This document shows, in pieces, positions 1-9,150 of a stretch of DNA of 64,000 nucleotides. Position numbers and translations under genes: made by a program. Location: the NCBI GenBank assembly GCA_007122335.1, contig SKTZ01000021.1:19406-83405 (forward strand). Reading direction: 5' to 3'. Source of the stretch: Bacillota bacterium (GTDB lineage Bacteria; Bacillota; Halanaerobiia; B1SED10-174). The notes below the pieces were generated by a model, which was not told where the DNA came from, did not search any database, and saw only the letters and a program-made list of their open reading frames with translations. The first letter of the stretch is position 1. Each line of letters begins with the position of its first letter.

Positions 1-346
1 ATTGTTCAGGCTTAAGGTCGTGATAATTAATATTGGTTTGCAAAAGCCTTACTCCGCAGTTAATATCCATTCCAACACCCCCGGCCGAAACCAGTCCCTT
101 TTCAGCGTCCATGGCCATGATCCCCCCGATGGGAAGACCAAAACCTGTATGAACATCTGGCATGGCCAGGACAGGCCCTGCGAGCCCGGGGAGGGAAGCA
201 GCGTCTGTGAGCTGTTTGATGCAATCGTTTTCCAGATCACTGGCAAGTTCTGGTGTAAGGTAAAGGTAACAGTCAGAATTCATAGGACCTTGTTTGCTAA
301 TTTTATATTTGTTTTTCCCTGCGGTTTCTAGTTTGATAAAAACCAC
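1..346 (-). CDS. rtcB: RNA-splicing ligase RtcB, N-terminal fragment (runs off the window start)
   Basis: Minus-strand translation reads ...KNKYKISKQGPMNSDCYLYLTPELASDLENDCIKQLTDAASLPGLAGPVLAMPDVHTGFGLPIGGIMAMDAEKGLVSAGGVGMDINCGVRLLQ; MPDVHxGxGxPIGG and GGVGxDINCGVR are RtcB hallmarks. Start is uncertain: no clear ATG, SD GGGAGGTG around 344-351. Confidence 0.85.
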   Translation of the reverse strand, partial: MVFIKLETAGKNKYKISKQGPMNSDCYLYLTPELASDLENDCIKQLTDAASLPGLAGPVLAMPDVHTGFGLPIGGIMAMDAEKGLVSAGGVGMDINCGVRLLQTNINYHDLKPEQ

Positions 347-466
347 CTCCCTTTCAGTTCATTATATAGTATTGGGAAGAAATTCTCAAAGGATTATTAA
401 GGTTTTTGCAGGAAAAATTTGGAATAAATAGAAAATAATTAAAAAAGATTGGGAGGTGCTTGCCTG

Positions 467-862
467 GTGAAAAGAAATGGTTTTACCCTGGTGGAATTGC
501 TTGTGGTGATTTCTATTCTTGGTTTGCTGGCTATGATTACCATCCCCAGATTCGGAGGCTTCCGGGAAAGAGCGGTGGAAACTGCGACGATTGCTGAACT
601 CCAGGCGGTCCGCCAGGCCTGGAATTATTATGAAATTGAGTTTGGAGAAGATTCTCTGGGTAGCGCAGAAGATTTGAGCCTTTTTCTGGGAGAGGACCTG
701 CAGGGTGATGAATATATGGGAAAGTATAATTTGAATTTGCAGGATGACAATGACACATCACATATAAAAGCCGAGGTCATTATAAATAACTCCGCAGATG
801 GTGACCAAGAAAAACAGAGACAGGACGCTATTATTTTTCTGGACCGGATTGAAATTAATTAA
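467..862 (+). CDS. Type IV prepilin / pseudopilin (PulG/PilA-like)
   Basis: VKRNG|FTLVELLVVISILGLLAMITIPRF: class III signal peptide with Glu+5; GTG start at 467 after SD GGGAGGTG. Confidence 0.85.
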   Translation: MKRNGFTLVELLVVISILGLLAMITIPRFGGFRERAVETATIAELQAVRQAWNYYEIEFGEDSLGSAEDLSLFLGEDLQGDEYMGKYNLNLQDDNDTSHIKAEVIINNSADGDQEKQRQDAIIFLDRIEIN

Positions 863-876
863 AGAAAGAAAAACTT

Positions 877-900
877 CCGCCCCCGGAGGGCGGTTTTTTT
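877..900 (+). terminator. Rho-independent terminator after prepilin
   Basis: CCGCCC-CCGGA-GGGCGG followed by TTTTTTT. Confidence 0.85.
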
Positions 901-975
901 ATTTTAAATAAGTGGTTGAAAAAACTTGAAAAAAACGGAGAAAATTCCGTTAATAATAGGGGGAGGTGTTTTATA

Positions 976-3045
976 TTGCTGGGAATAATAATCCTGTCTG
1001 GAATGGTTTCAACTATCCTGTCTTTTCTTTTCACTCCTCCCTTAGAAGTTATAGGGTTATTGGGTTTAAGTTCTCTCGTGTTTTGTTTTTCCTTTGGAGC
1101 GAAGGCCAGGAGTTTTAATCTACTATTATTTTCCTTTTTGATTTCCCAGGTAGGACAGGATAGTTTTTGGTTTTACCATTTATCCTGGATGGGTATTTTT
1201 GGATTGTTTTCAATACTGGGTCCCCGATTTTTCCCCATTATTCTCAGCAAAATATTAAAAACACTGCTCCCCGAAGAGATAAAAATTGGATTTTTTGGTC
1301 CCAAATATAGATTTATTGCCGGGGACGATTTTATAAAAGAAGAGTTTGCTTCCGATCCGGAAGTGGTGTCACCGGCTAATAGGGGAGGCTGGCTTAAAAC
1401 CGAAAGAGTAAATTCCGGTTACTGGTCATTCTGGGGCAGAAAATTACCCGGTGAGAAAATTACTTTTATTGTAGCCCGGGATAAAACACAAAACTGGCGA
1501 TCGGAAAAATTGTTATGGGATCTAGAGGATATGGTTTTTTTCCTGGAACCTTCCGGAAAAATTTTAGCGTCCAATTTTAGTGGAGAAAAATTTTTAGGAG
1601 TGGAAAGGAGTTTACAGGGGGGAAATATTTTTTCTTTTCTTTTTCCTGAGGTAAATCAAAAGTTTAGCCGTTGTTTTTCCAGGGTAAAAAAAGGAAAGGG
1701 TGTTTCCAGATGCTTCCTGGAACAGGAAAACCAGGAGCAGGGAAAAACTTTCTGGCAATGGGAGTTTGAGGTTATTCCAGAAAGAGGGAAAACCCCTGGA
1801 GAAATCCTGGTCAGGGCCAGGGATATTACCAGACTTGTTGAAAACCAGAAAAAGCTCAAGAACAAAGTCAGACAATTACGGGAACTAAATTTAGCCTTCC
1901 GGCAGGAAATAAAGGAAAGGAAAAAAACCGAAGAGATGCTGGCAGCGGAAAATGAAAAATTGGATATAACGTTGCAAAGTATTGGGGAGGGAGTAATAAC
2001 AACAGATGAAAAAATGGCTGTAACCGGAGTTAATCCGGCGGCAGCAGAGATTGCAGGCTGGAACCAGGAGGAAGTGGTCGGCCAATCTCTGGAAAAAATT
2101 TACCAGGTTACAGAGAGGAAAACTACCGGAAATTCCAGCGGGGAAAATTCACTCCTTTCCACAAGGCAGGGGGGAATGAAGGTAATTAGTGAAACCAGAT
2201 CTCCAATTAAAAACAGAAAAGGAAAGGTCCTGGGCCAGGTAATAATTTTCCGTGATATTACCAAAAAAAAGCACATCGAAGAGCAGGTAATTGTTTCCCA
2301 AAAAATGGAATCAATTGGGCAGCTTGCTGCCGGGATTGCACACGAGATTAATACACCCATGCAGTATATTGGAGACAACCTTAGTTTTCTGCAGAAAGCT
2401 TTCGCCACCCTGGATCAATATATTGATATCCCGCAGGGCCGAGCCCGCCACCTTAAAGAGGAAATTCCTAATGCTCTACAGGACGCCAAAGAAGGTGCTC
2501 AGAGAGTAAATAAACTGGTTCTTTCCATGAAAAACTTTGCCCATCCGGGGGATTCCGAAATGAGATTGGGAGATATAAACCAGGGAATTGAGAGCACCCT
2601 GGAAATTGCCAAAAATGAATGGAAATACGCCGCTGAAGTTGAACTGGATCTTGACCCCACCCTGCCCGGGATAGGATGTATTATGGAAAAAATTAACCAG
2701 GTTTTTCTGAACATGGTAGTCAATTCGGCCCAGGCTATTTCGGAAGCCAGGGAAAAAGGCCTAATTGAGAGAGGAAAAATTAAAATTAAAACCTGCGCCC
2801 ATGCAGAATATATTCAGATTAGAATTGCAGATAATGGGGTGGGAATTCCCCCGGAATTAAAAAACAAAATTTTTGATCCCTTTTTTACAACCAAGGAAGT
2901 GGGCAAGGGAACGGGCCAGGGACTGACAATTGCCCACGATATTATTGTTAATAAGCATAATGGAGAACTTTTTGTTGAATCAGAACCGGGAATGGGAACA
3001 GAGTTTATTATTAATTTGCCACTGACCAATCCGGTGGCAGGTTAA
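976..3045 (+). CDS. Membrane PAS sensor histidine kinase
   Basis: N-terminal TM segments, PAS domains, QKMESIGQLAAGIAHEINTPMQYI (H box), N box NMVVNSAQAI, G boxes DNGVGIPPE and GKGTGQGLTI. SD GGGAGGTG sits just before TTG at 976; the ORF extends to 916. Confidence 0.9.
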   Translation: MLGIIILSGMVSTILSFLFTPPLEVIGLLGLSSLVFCFSFGAKARSFNLLLFSFLISQVGQDSFWFYHLSWMGIFGLFSILGPRFFPIILSKILKTLLPEEIKIGFFGPKYRFIAGDDFIKEEFASDPEVVSPANRGGWLKTERVNSGYWSFWGRKLPGEKITFIVARDKTQNWRSEKLLWDLEDMVFFLEPSGKILASNFSGEKFLGVERSLQGGNIFSFLFPEVNQKFSRCFSRVKKGKGVSRCFLEQENQEQGKTFWQWEFEVIPERGKTPGEILVRARDITRLVENQKKLKNKVRQLRELNLAFRQEIKERKKTEEMLAAENEKLDITLQSIGEGVITTDEKMAVTGVNPAAAEIAGWNQEEVVGQSLEKIYQVTERKTTGNSSGENSLLSTRQGGMKVISETRSPIKNRKGKVLGQVIIFRDITKKKHIEEQVIVSQKMESIGQLAAGIAHEINTPMQYIGDNLSFLQKAFATLDQYIDIPQGRARHLKEEIPNALQDAKEGAQRVNKLVLSMKNFAHPGDSEMRLGDINQGIESTLEIAKNEWKYAAEVELDLDPTLPGIGCIMEKINQVFLNMVVNSAQAISEAREKGLIERGKIKIKTCAHAEYIQIRIADNGVGIPPELKNKIFDPFFTTKEVGKGTGQGLTIAHDIIVNKHNGELFVESEPGMGTEFIINLPLTNPVAG

Positions 3046-3065
3046 AGTTAAAGGAGGAATGAAAA

Positions 3066-3773
3066 ATGGAAAGGGAGAAAATCTTGATTGTTGACGATGA
3101 ACCCCGAATTCTGGAAGCCTTTCGCCGGCATTTAATTGATGATTTTGATGTGCTTACTGCTAAAAGTGCTGAACAGGGCTTGGAAATAATCAGTTCTAAC
3201 AGCGATATTGCAGTTATTCTCGCTGATTACAAGATGCCGGGGAAGGATGGGGTTAAGTTCCTGGCAGAAACAAGGCAGTTATTACCCGATAGCATTAGAG
3301 TAATAATAACAGGGTATGCTAACGTGGATAATGCCTTGCAGGCAGTCAATGAGGGGCAGGTTTTCAGGTTTTTGACCAAGCCCCTTGCTATTGAAAGGTT
3401 GACAAGGGTGATAAAGGAAGGAATTGTGGAATTCAGGATAAACAAATTTAAAAGAGAGTTGTTTAATAAAACGGTTGGTGCTGATTACCAACAGATCCAG
3501 AGTTTTTTGGAAAACGACTGGCAGCAGGTTCACTACGAAATATTGAGATTCCTTAAGAAAAAAGAAGCAGGGTATGCTGACCCGGTTGGTTCCGATTCAC
3601 TGGGGGATTCACTTAATATAACTCCCTCCTATATCAGGGGGGTAATTGGCCCTCTGGTTGATTCAGGAGTTGTGGGTGTGCGAATGGGCCGCAGAGGTGG
3701 CTATTACCTGAATGTTGATCCCAGCCTGCTTTTAGATTGGGAAGAGTTGATGGGTTTTAAAAAGAGCAGTTAA
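3066..3773 (+). CDS. Response regulator: receiver + C-terminal winged helix (Rrf2-like)
   Basis: ILIVDDEPRILEAF...ADYKMPGKDGV...VIITGY...FLTKP receiver; C-terminus SLNITPSYIRGVIGPLVDSGVVGVRMGRRGGYYL resembles an Rrf2 winged helix. Confidence 0.8.
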   Translation: MEREKILIVDDEPRILEAFRRHLIDDFDVLTAKSAEQGLEIISSNSDIAVILADYKMPGKDGVKFLAETRQLLPDSIRVIITGYANVDNALQAVNEGQVFRFLTKPLAIERLTRVIKEGIVEFRINKFKRELFNKTVGADYQQIQSFLENDWQQVHYEILRFLKKKEAGYADPVGSDSLGDSLNITPSYIRGVIGPLVDSGVVGVRMGRRGGYYLNVDPSLLLDWEELMGFKKSS

Positions 3774-4049
3774 GGATACCCCGGAAGAGAAATGAAAATT
3801 ACCTGGCAGTAAAAATTTATGAGGATAGTAAAAAGTTGCGATTAAAGGGGCCCAAAAAAGAAAAAAGGGAAAAAACTTCCTGAAAAGGGTCAAAAAGGCC
3901 CAGAATGTTGCAAATTCGGTATAAATTGGCTTTGATAATTTCCAGCCTGAAAACTATAATTAAACCAACATAGAGAAGGTTGGGGGCTTGTACTTTTAGG
4001 TTCTGAACGTAAAAACCCCTCTCTATTAAATTCGAGAGGAGGGGATAAG

Positions 4050-4157
4050 ATGAAAAATGAAAAGAAATCCCAAGGAATGAAAGGTCGCAAAACAGAAAAA
4101 AGCAAAGCCATGGCTTCTGAAAAATCAAAAGGGACAAGGGCGAAACCAAAAAAATAA
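4050..4157 (+). CDS. Small Lys-rich ORF (35 aa)
   Basis: MKNEKKSQGMKGRKTEKSKAMASEKSKGTRAKPKK*; SD GAGGAGGGG about 5 nt upstream; strong terminator downstream. Confidence 0.5.
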   Translation: MKNEKKSQGMKGRKTEKSKAMASEKSKGTRAKPKK

Positions 4158-4186
4158 CTGAGAAATGTTAAAAAGGTAATTTGAAG

Positions 4187-4216
4187 AGCTTTTGACTTCG
4201 GTCAAAAGCTTTTTTA
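4187..4216 (+). terminator. Rho-independent terminator with TTCG tetraloop
   Basis: AGCTTTTGAC-TTCG-GTCAAAAGCT followed by TTTTTA. Confidence 0.9.
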
Positions 4217-4320
4217 TTGAAAAAATCAAGAATGGTTTTCCGATAAAAGAAAGGCACTCAGACAAAAAAATAGAAAAATACATTATAGACTCTGAAAGCT
4301 CAATTTTTAGGAGGTAAACA

Positions 4321-6402
4321 ATGGAAAAGAAAAACTGGTCAATTGAAGATTTGTTTTCATTCCAAACTCCGGGAAGCATGGAGTTATCGCCGGATGGGAA
4401 GAGAGTTGTTTTCACAGTTCACACTGTAGACCGAGAGGAGGACAAAAGCAAATCCAGGCTTTTTCTGTGGGAAGGGGGAAAATCCCGCCCGCTGACTTTT
4501 TCCGGGAAGGACCATTCACCCCGTTTTTCTCCAGATGGAGAAAAATTAGCTTTTCTGTCCGACCGCAAGGAGAAACCCCAAATTTATTTGCTTTCTTTTG
4601 AGGGCGGAGAACCCTGGCAGCTTGAAACAGAACAGGATATTAAATCATTTTTCTGGCATCCCAACGGAGAAAGCATTATTTTTACAGCCGATGAATTTTG
4701 CAAAGAAGAAAGCTGGGAACCATATCCCGGTGCTCCAGAAAATGATGGGCTCAGAATAAAGGAAATAGAAAAAACCGCTGAAAAAGAAAAAGACAAGGAA
4801 AAGGATGAAAAAAAGCCCAACAAAGTTAAGGTTATCAATACCTTTAAATATCGATTTGATGGGAAGGGTTACCTCGGACACAAAGTTCAGCAGGTTTACC
4901 GATTAAAAATTCCTAAAGGATATGATGATAACCCAGAAATAGAGATGATTACAGGAGGAGATTACTCTCATTCTGATCCGGCAGTTGATCCTTCAGGTCG
5001 TTTTCTTGCAGTTGTAGCCAATTATGATGACCCGGAAGGGATGGACCCCAGGAAAAATATCCTGCTCTGGGATATGGAACGGGGAGAAGAATTTATGCTC
5101 TACAAGGGCCCGGGCCCGATTTTTAGCCTCTGCTGGTCTTACTGTGGAAAGTATTTGTATTTTGCCGGGCACGATCAGCAAGAGGGGCTTTCCACAACAA
5201 GTCACCTCTGGAAAATTGCAGTGGGAAATTTAGTGGAGAAGATCAAAAAGGGAGAAAATCCAGATCCCCTGGATAAAGATCAGGCCAAAGATCTGTTAAA
5301 TGCGATTGACAGGCCTGTTGGGGCTTATGTCCAATCTGAACCCCGGGCGGGGAAAGGGGATTTTTTGATCTGTAAAGAAGATGGCGTGTATTTTCTCCTG
5401 ACGAAAAACGGTGTCCCCGGCCTGTTTTTGGCAACAGAAGATGACCGGATTGAAGAAATTCTTTACGACCGGGAACGAATAATTACCGGGTTTTATATTA
5501 ATTCCCGGGGACTAATTTTCTCGGGGGCCAGAGGGGATAAGATGGATGAACTTTACCGTTTAACAAAGGGTAAAGAACAGGTTTTAACAGATCTCAATGG
5601 GCCTCTTTTAAAAGAAAGAGAGGTAATTAAGCCCCGGGAGATTAATTACCCGAGTACTGATGGCAAAGAAATCCAGGGCTGGGTTTACTACCCGCCCGGA
5701 GCTGATAAACAGAAATTTCCCCTTTTGTTACTTATCCATGGGGGGCCCCACGGGGCCTATGGGCCTTCTTTTATGTTCAGAGCACAATTTTTTGCCAGTA
5801 GAGGTTATGCTGTTCTTTTAACCAACCCCAGAGGGAGCGAAAGTTACGGCCAGGAATTTGCCAGCTGTATTGACGGGGACTGGGGAAATCTTGACTACAA
5901 AGATATTATGGCCGGTGTTGATGCCGTGATCAAAAAAGGAAATATCGATGAGGAAAATATTTTCGCCCACGGCTGGTCCTATGGAGGCTATATGGCCTGC
6001 TGGCTGCCTACTCAAACCGATCGTTTCAAAGCTATCTGTGCCGGGGCATCAGTTAGCAATATGCTTAGTGGGTATGGGACTTCTGATATTACCCTTTCTG
6101 ATGAATGGGAATATGGGGGACGTCCCTGGGAAAACCCCCTGCATCTAATGGAACAATCACCCCTGAGCCATGTGGAGAAAATTAACACACCAATGCTTTT
6201 AATGCATGGAGAGAATGATATGCGTTGTCCACCGGGTCAGAGTGAAGAATTTTTTGTTGCTTTGAAAAGGCTGGGTAAAGAAGTTACAATGATCCGTTAC
6301 CCGGAAGAGTTTCATGGAATTAAACGACCTAAACACCGGGAAGATTTTTTTAATAGGCTCTGGGCCTGGTTCGAATATTTCCGGAAAAATTCACAGGGAT
6401 AA
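4321..6402 (+). CDS. S9 family prolyl oligopeptidase / acylaminoacyl-peptidase
   Basis: N-terminal WD/TolB-like repeats; HGGPHGAYG, GWSYGGYMACW, HGENDMRCPPGQSEEFF and GIKRPKHR catalytic regions. Confidence 0.92.
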   Translation: MEKKNWSIEDLFSFQTPGSMELSPDGKRVVFTVHTVDREEDKSKSRLFLWEGGKSRPLTFSGKDHSPRFSPDGEKLAFLSDRKEKPQIYLLSFEGGEPWQLETEQDIKSFFWHPNGESIIFTADEFCKEESWEPYPGAPENDGLRIKEIEKTAEKEKDKEKDEKKPNKVKVINTFKYRFDGKGYLGHKVQQVYRLKIPKGYDDNPEIEMITGGDYSHSDPAVDPSGRFLAVVANYDDPEGMDPRKNILLWDMERGEEFMLYKGPGPIFSLCWSYCGKYLYFAGHDQQEGLSTTSHLWKIAVGNLVEKIKKGENPDPLDKDQAKDLLNAIDRPVGAYVQSEPRAGKGDFLICKEDGVYFLLTKNGVPGLFLATEDDRIEEILYDRERIITGFYINSRGLIFSGARGDKMDELYRLTKGKEQVLTDLNGPLLKEREVIKPREINYPSTDGKEIQGWVYYPPGADKQKFPLLLLIHGGPHGAYGPSFMFRAQFFASRGYAVLLTNPRGSESYGQEFASCIDGDWGNLDYKDIMAGVDAVIKKGNIDEENIFAHGWSYGGYMACWLPTQTDRFKAICAGASVSNMLSGYGTSDITLSDEWEYGGRPWENPLHLMEQSPLSHVEKINTPMLLMHGENDMRCPPGQSEEFFVALKRLGKEVTMIRYPEEFHGIKRPKHREDFFNRLWAWFEYFRKNSQG

Positions 6403-6481
6403 AAAGAAAAAGGAAAAAGCCAAAAAAGGGCTAATAATATAATACATTAGCCAAATAGAGTGAGAAAATAGGAGTGATTTT

Positions 6482-7501
6482 ATGGAATTTGTGGATCTAA
6501 GAAGTGATACCATTACCCGGCCCACAGAAGAAATGAGGAAAATCATTGCCGGGGCTGAAGTTGGAGACGATGTTTACGGAGAAGACCCATCCATTAACCA
6601 ACTGGAGAAAATCGCCGCAGAAATAATGGGGAAAGAAGCAGCCCTATTTGTTCCCTCGGGAACTATGGCCAATCAGATTGCTGCTATGGTTCATACCAAT
6701 CCTGGGGATGAAATTGTAACTGAAATAACCAGCCACATTTTTCTCTACGAAGCAGGAGGACTGGCCCGCCTGGCAGGAGTCCAGACTCATGTTTTAAAAG
6801 GAGAACGGGGGCTGTTTTCTCCTGAAGATCTGGATGGAGCAATACGGGGAGAAAATATTCACTTTCCCAGGACTACACTGGTGACATTTGAGAATACACA
6901 TAATCGGGCTGGAGGGAGAGTTTTTTCTCGGGAAGAACTGGCACCCCACCTGGAAATTTGTAAAAGAGTGGGAATTGCAACCCACCTTGATGGAGCCAGG
7001 ATTTTTAACGCAGCAGTAGCCCTTGAGTTGACTCCAGACTTTATTGCCCAGGATTTTGATTCCCTGTCTTTCTGTCTATCCAAGGGATTGGGAGCCCCGG
7101 TTGGATCGCTCTTATGTGGAACCACTGAATTTATCCAGGAGGGCCGCCGGGTTCGTAAAATCCTGGGGGGCGGGATGCGGCAGGCTGGAATTCTAGCTTC
7201 GGCAGGACTTTTTGCCCTTGACGGTTTTGAGGAAAGGCTGGCCCGGGACCATCAGTTGGCTCGAGTCCTGGGTGGGGCAATTGAAAAAATGGATAATTTC
7301 CGCTTAGAATTCCCCGTTGAATCGAATATTATTGTCAGTCGTTACCTTGGAGATAAGCCTATCCTGGAGGTAGTAGCCCAGTTGAAAGAAAAGGGGCTTC
7401 TGGTAAATGCCTTTGGCCCTGATTCTATTCGCCTGGTTACCCACCAGGATGTAACTCAGGAAGAAATTCTCCGGGCTGAAGAAATTCTGGAGACAATTTA
7501 A
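6482..7501 (+). CDS. ltaE: Low-specificity L-threonine aldolase
   Basis: MEFVDLRSDTITRPTEEMR...VGDDVYGEDPS...THLDGARIFNA...SFCLSKGLGAPVGS. Confidence 0.92.
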   Translation: MEFVDLRSDTITRPTEEMRKIIAGAEVGDDVYGEDPSINQLEKIAAEIMGKEAALFVPSGTMANQIAAMVHTNPGDEIVTEITSHIFLYEAGGLARLAGVQTHVLKGERGLFSPEDLDGAIRGENIHFPRTTLVTFENTHNRAGGRVFSREELAPHLEICKRVGIATHLDGARIFNAAVALELTPDFIAQDFDSLSFCLSKGLGAPVGSLLCGTTEFIQEGRRVRKILGGGMRQAGILASAGLFALDGFEERLARDHQLARVLGGAIEKMDNFRLEFPVESNIIVSRYLGDKPILEVVAQLKEKGLLVNAFGPDSIRLVTHQDVTQEEILRAEEILETI

Positions 7502-7566
7502 ACAAACTTGCAGGAAATTTTTTCCAGTTATTGAATCATATAGTAAAAGCTTAATGGGGAATTTCA

Positions 7567-9150
7567 ATGCAAAGAAGAAAAAAACTGGGAAAAATCCTGT
7601 GTGAACTTGGTTTTATCAGCCAGGAAGAACTTAAAAAGGCTCTTCACCGACAAAAAAATACCTCGCCCCACCGGCAGATCGGTTCTATTCTGATTGAGAT
7701 GGGTTTCCTTAGCGAAAGGCAACTTGCGCAAGGGCTTGCTGTTCAATTTAAACTGCCCTTTGTTGACCTGAAAAAGGAGTTGCCCCTGTCTGCCGTGGCG
7801 AGAAGCTTAAGCGAAACCAAAGCCCGCCAGAGCCGGGCTTTGGTTTTTGATCAGGTAGACAGGTCGTACAGGGTTGCTGTGGCCGACCCTACCAATATTT
7901 CTCTTCTGGATAATTTACGCGGTTATCTCGGGAGAAGTGTGGAAATATTTGTCGGGGTACCTTCGGAAATTAAAAACATGATTGATTTTGTTTACTCGGG
8001 AAAAGATGAAGAAAAAGTAACTGAACTGGCTGATCAAATTATTCACGAGGCAATTCGCAGAAAAGCCAGCGATATTCATCTGGAACCCGGAATGGAAAAA
8101 TTAATGGTTCGCTACAGGGTGGATGGGGTTTTAGAAAATGCTTTTTCTATTTCCAAAAATGTCCACCCTTTTTTAATTTCCCGCTTAAAAATACTCGCGG
8201 GGATGGATATTGGGGAAAAAAGAAGACCCCAGGATGGTAGGGTAAAAATCGATAGAGGAGGGGAATGGGATCTTCGTGTTTCAACCCTGCCGGCATACCA
8301 GGGGGAAAAAATGGCAATTCGGGTCCTGGATCGCTTAACCATTCCAGAAATGGAATATTTAGGCCTGGAGGTCAAACAGGAGAATAGACTCCGGGAAATT
8401 CTAAACCTGAGGAATGGAATTTTTCTGGTTGTGGGGCCGACGGGAAGCGGAAAAACCACAACCTTATTTTCCATGCTCAAAGAACTCCAGGGAAAAAATC
8501 TGAATATAACTACGGCAGAAGATCCCATTGAGTACATTCTCCCTGCAGTTAACCAGATTCAGGTTAACCCAAAAATAGGTCTGAATTTTGCCGCTCTTTT
8601 ACGTTCCATTTTGCGACAGGACCCGGATGTAATTATGCTGGGTGAAATACGGGATGAGGAAACTGCAGGGATTGCTATTAATGCAGCTTTGACAGGACAT
8701 CTGGTTCTGAGTACCCTTCATACCCATAATGCTCCTTCGGCCCTGATCAGGTTATTGGAAATGGGAATTGAACCATATCTTGTCTCTTCTACTGTTATTG
8801 GAATAATGGGGCAAAGACTGGTTCGGAAATTCTGTCCGGATTGTTTTCCGAAAAAAGAAAGTAATGATCTCCGCACCGTGTCTTACTGGGAACGAATGGA
8901 CCGGGTGGGAGAAAAGACTGGTTGTTCATCCTGTTATGCTTCAGGATACAGGGGAAGAACTGCAATAGCGGAAGTTCTAATTCCCGATGATAATTTGCGA
9001 GAAAAAGTTGTTCAAAAAGAACCCGGGGTTAACCTAAAAAAAGCTGCTGCGGGAATAATGGAGGAAAGTTTAAAAGAAGCGGGATTGAAAAAAGTTGAGC
9101 GGGGAGAAACCTCCCTGGAGGAGGTGTTAAGGGTTGTTCGGGGAGGATAA
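7567..9150 (+). CDS. pilB: Type IV pilus/T2SS assembly ATPase PilB/GspE with MshEN-type N-terminus
   Basis: GPTGSGKTTTLFSML Walker A, EDPIEY, RQDPDVIMLGEIRDEET, GHLVLSTLHTH; two MshEN-like repeats at the N-terminus; CPDC...CSSC zinc motif. Confidence 0.93.
   Translation: MQRRKKLGKILCELGFISQEELKKALHRQKNTSPHRQIGSILIEMGFLSERQLAQGLAVQFKLPFVDLKKELPLSAVARSLSETKARQSRALVFDQVDRSYRVAVADPTNISLLDNLRGYLGRSVEIFVGVPSEIKNMIDFVYSGKDEEKVTELADQIIHEAIRRKASDIHLEPGMEKLMVRYRVDGVLENAFSISKNVHPFLISRLKILAGMDIGEKRRPQDGRVKIDRGGEWDLRVSTLPAYQGEKMAIRVLDRLTIPEMEYLGLEVKQENRLREILNLRNGIFLVVGPTGSGKTTTLFSMLKELQGKNLNITTAEDPIEYILPAVNQIQVNPKIGLNFAALLRSILRQDPDVIMLGEIRDEETAGIAINAALTGHLVLSTLHTHNAPSALIRLLEMGIEPYLVSSTVIGIMGQRLVRKFCPDCFPKKESNDLRTVSYWERMDRVGEKTGCSSCYASGYRGRTAIAEVLIPDDNLREKVVQKEPGVNLKKAAAGIMEESLKEAGLKKVERGETSLEEVLRVVRGG

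Noticed and set aside
2-331. 109-aa + strand ORF at the window start
   Set aside because: It lies antisense to a clear RtcB reading frame on the minus strand.
3817-4149. 110-aa and 73-aa minus-strand ORFs in the intergenic region
   Set aside because: No recognisable motifs; overlapped by a + strand small ORF with SD and terminator.
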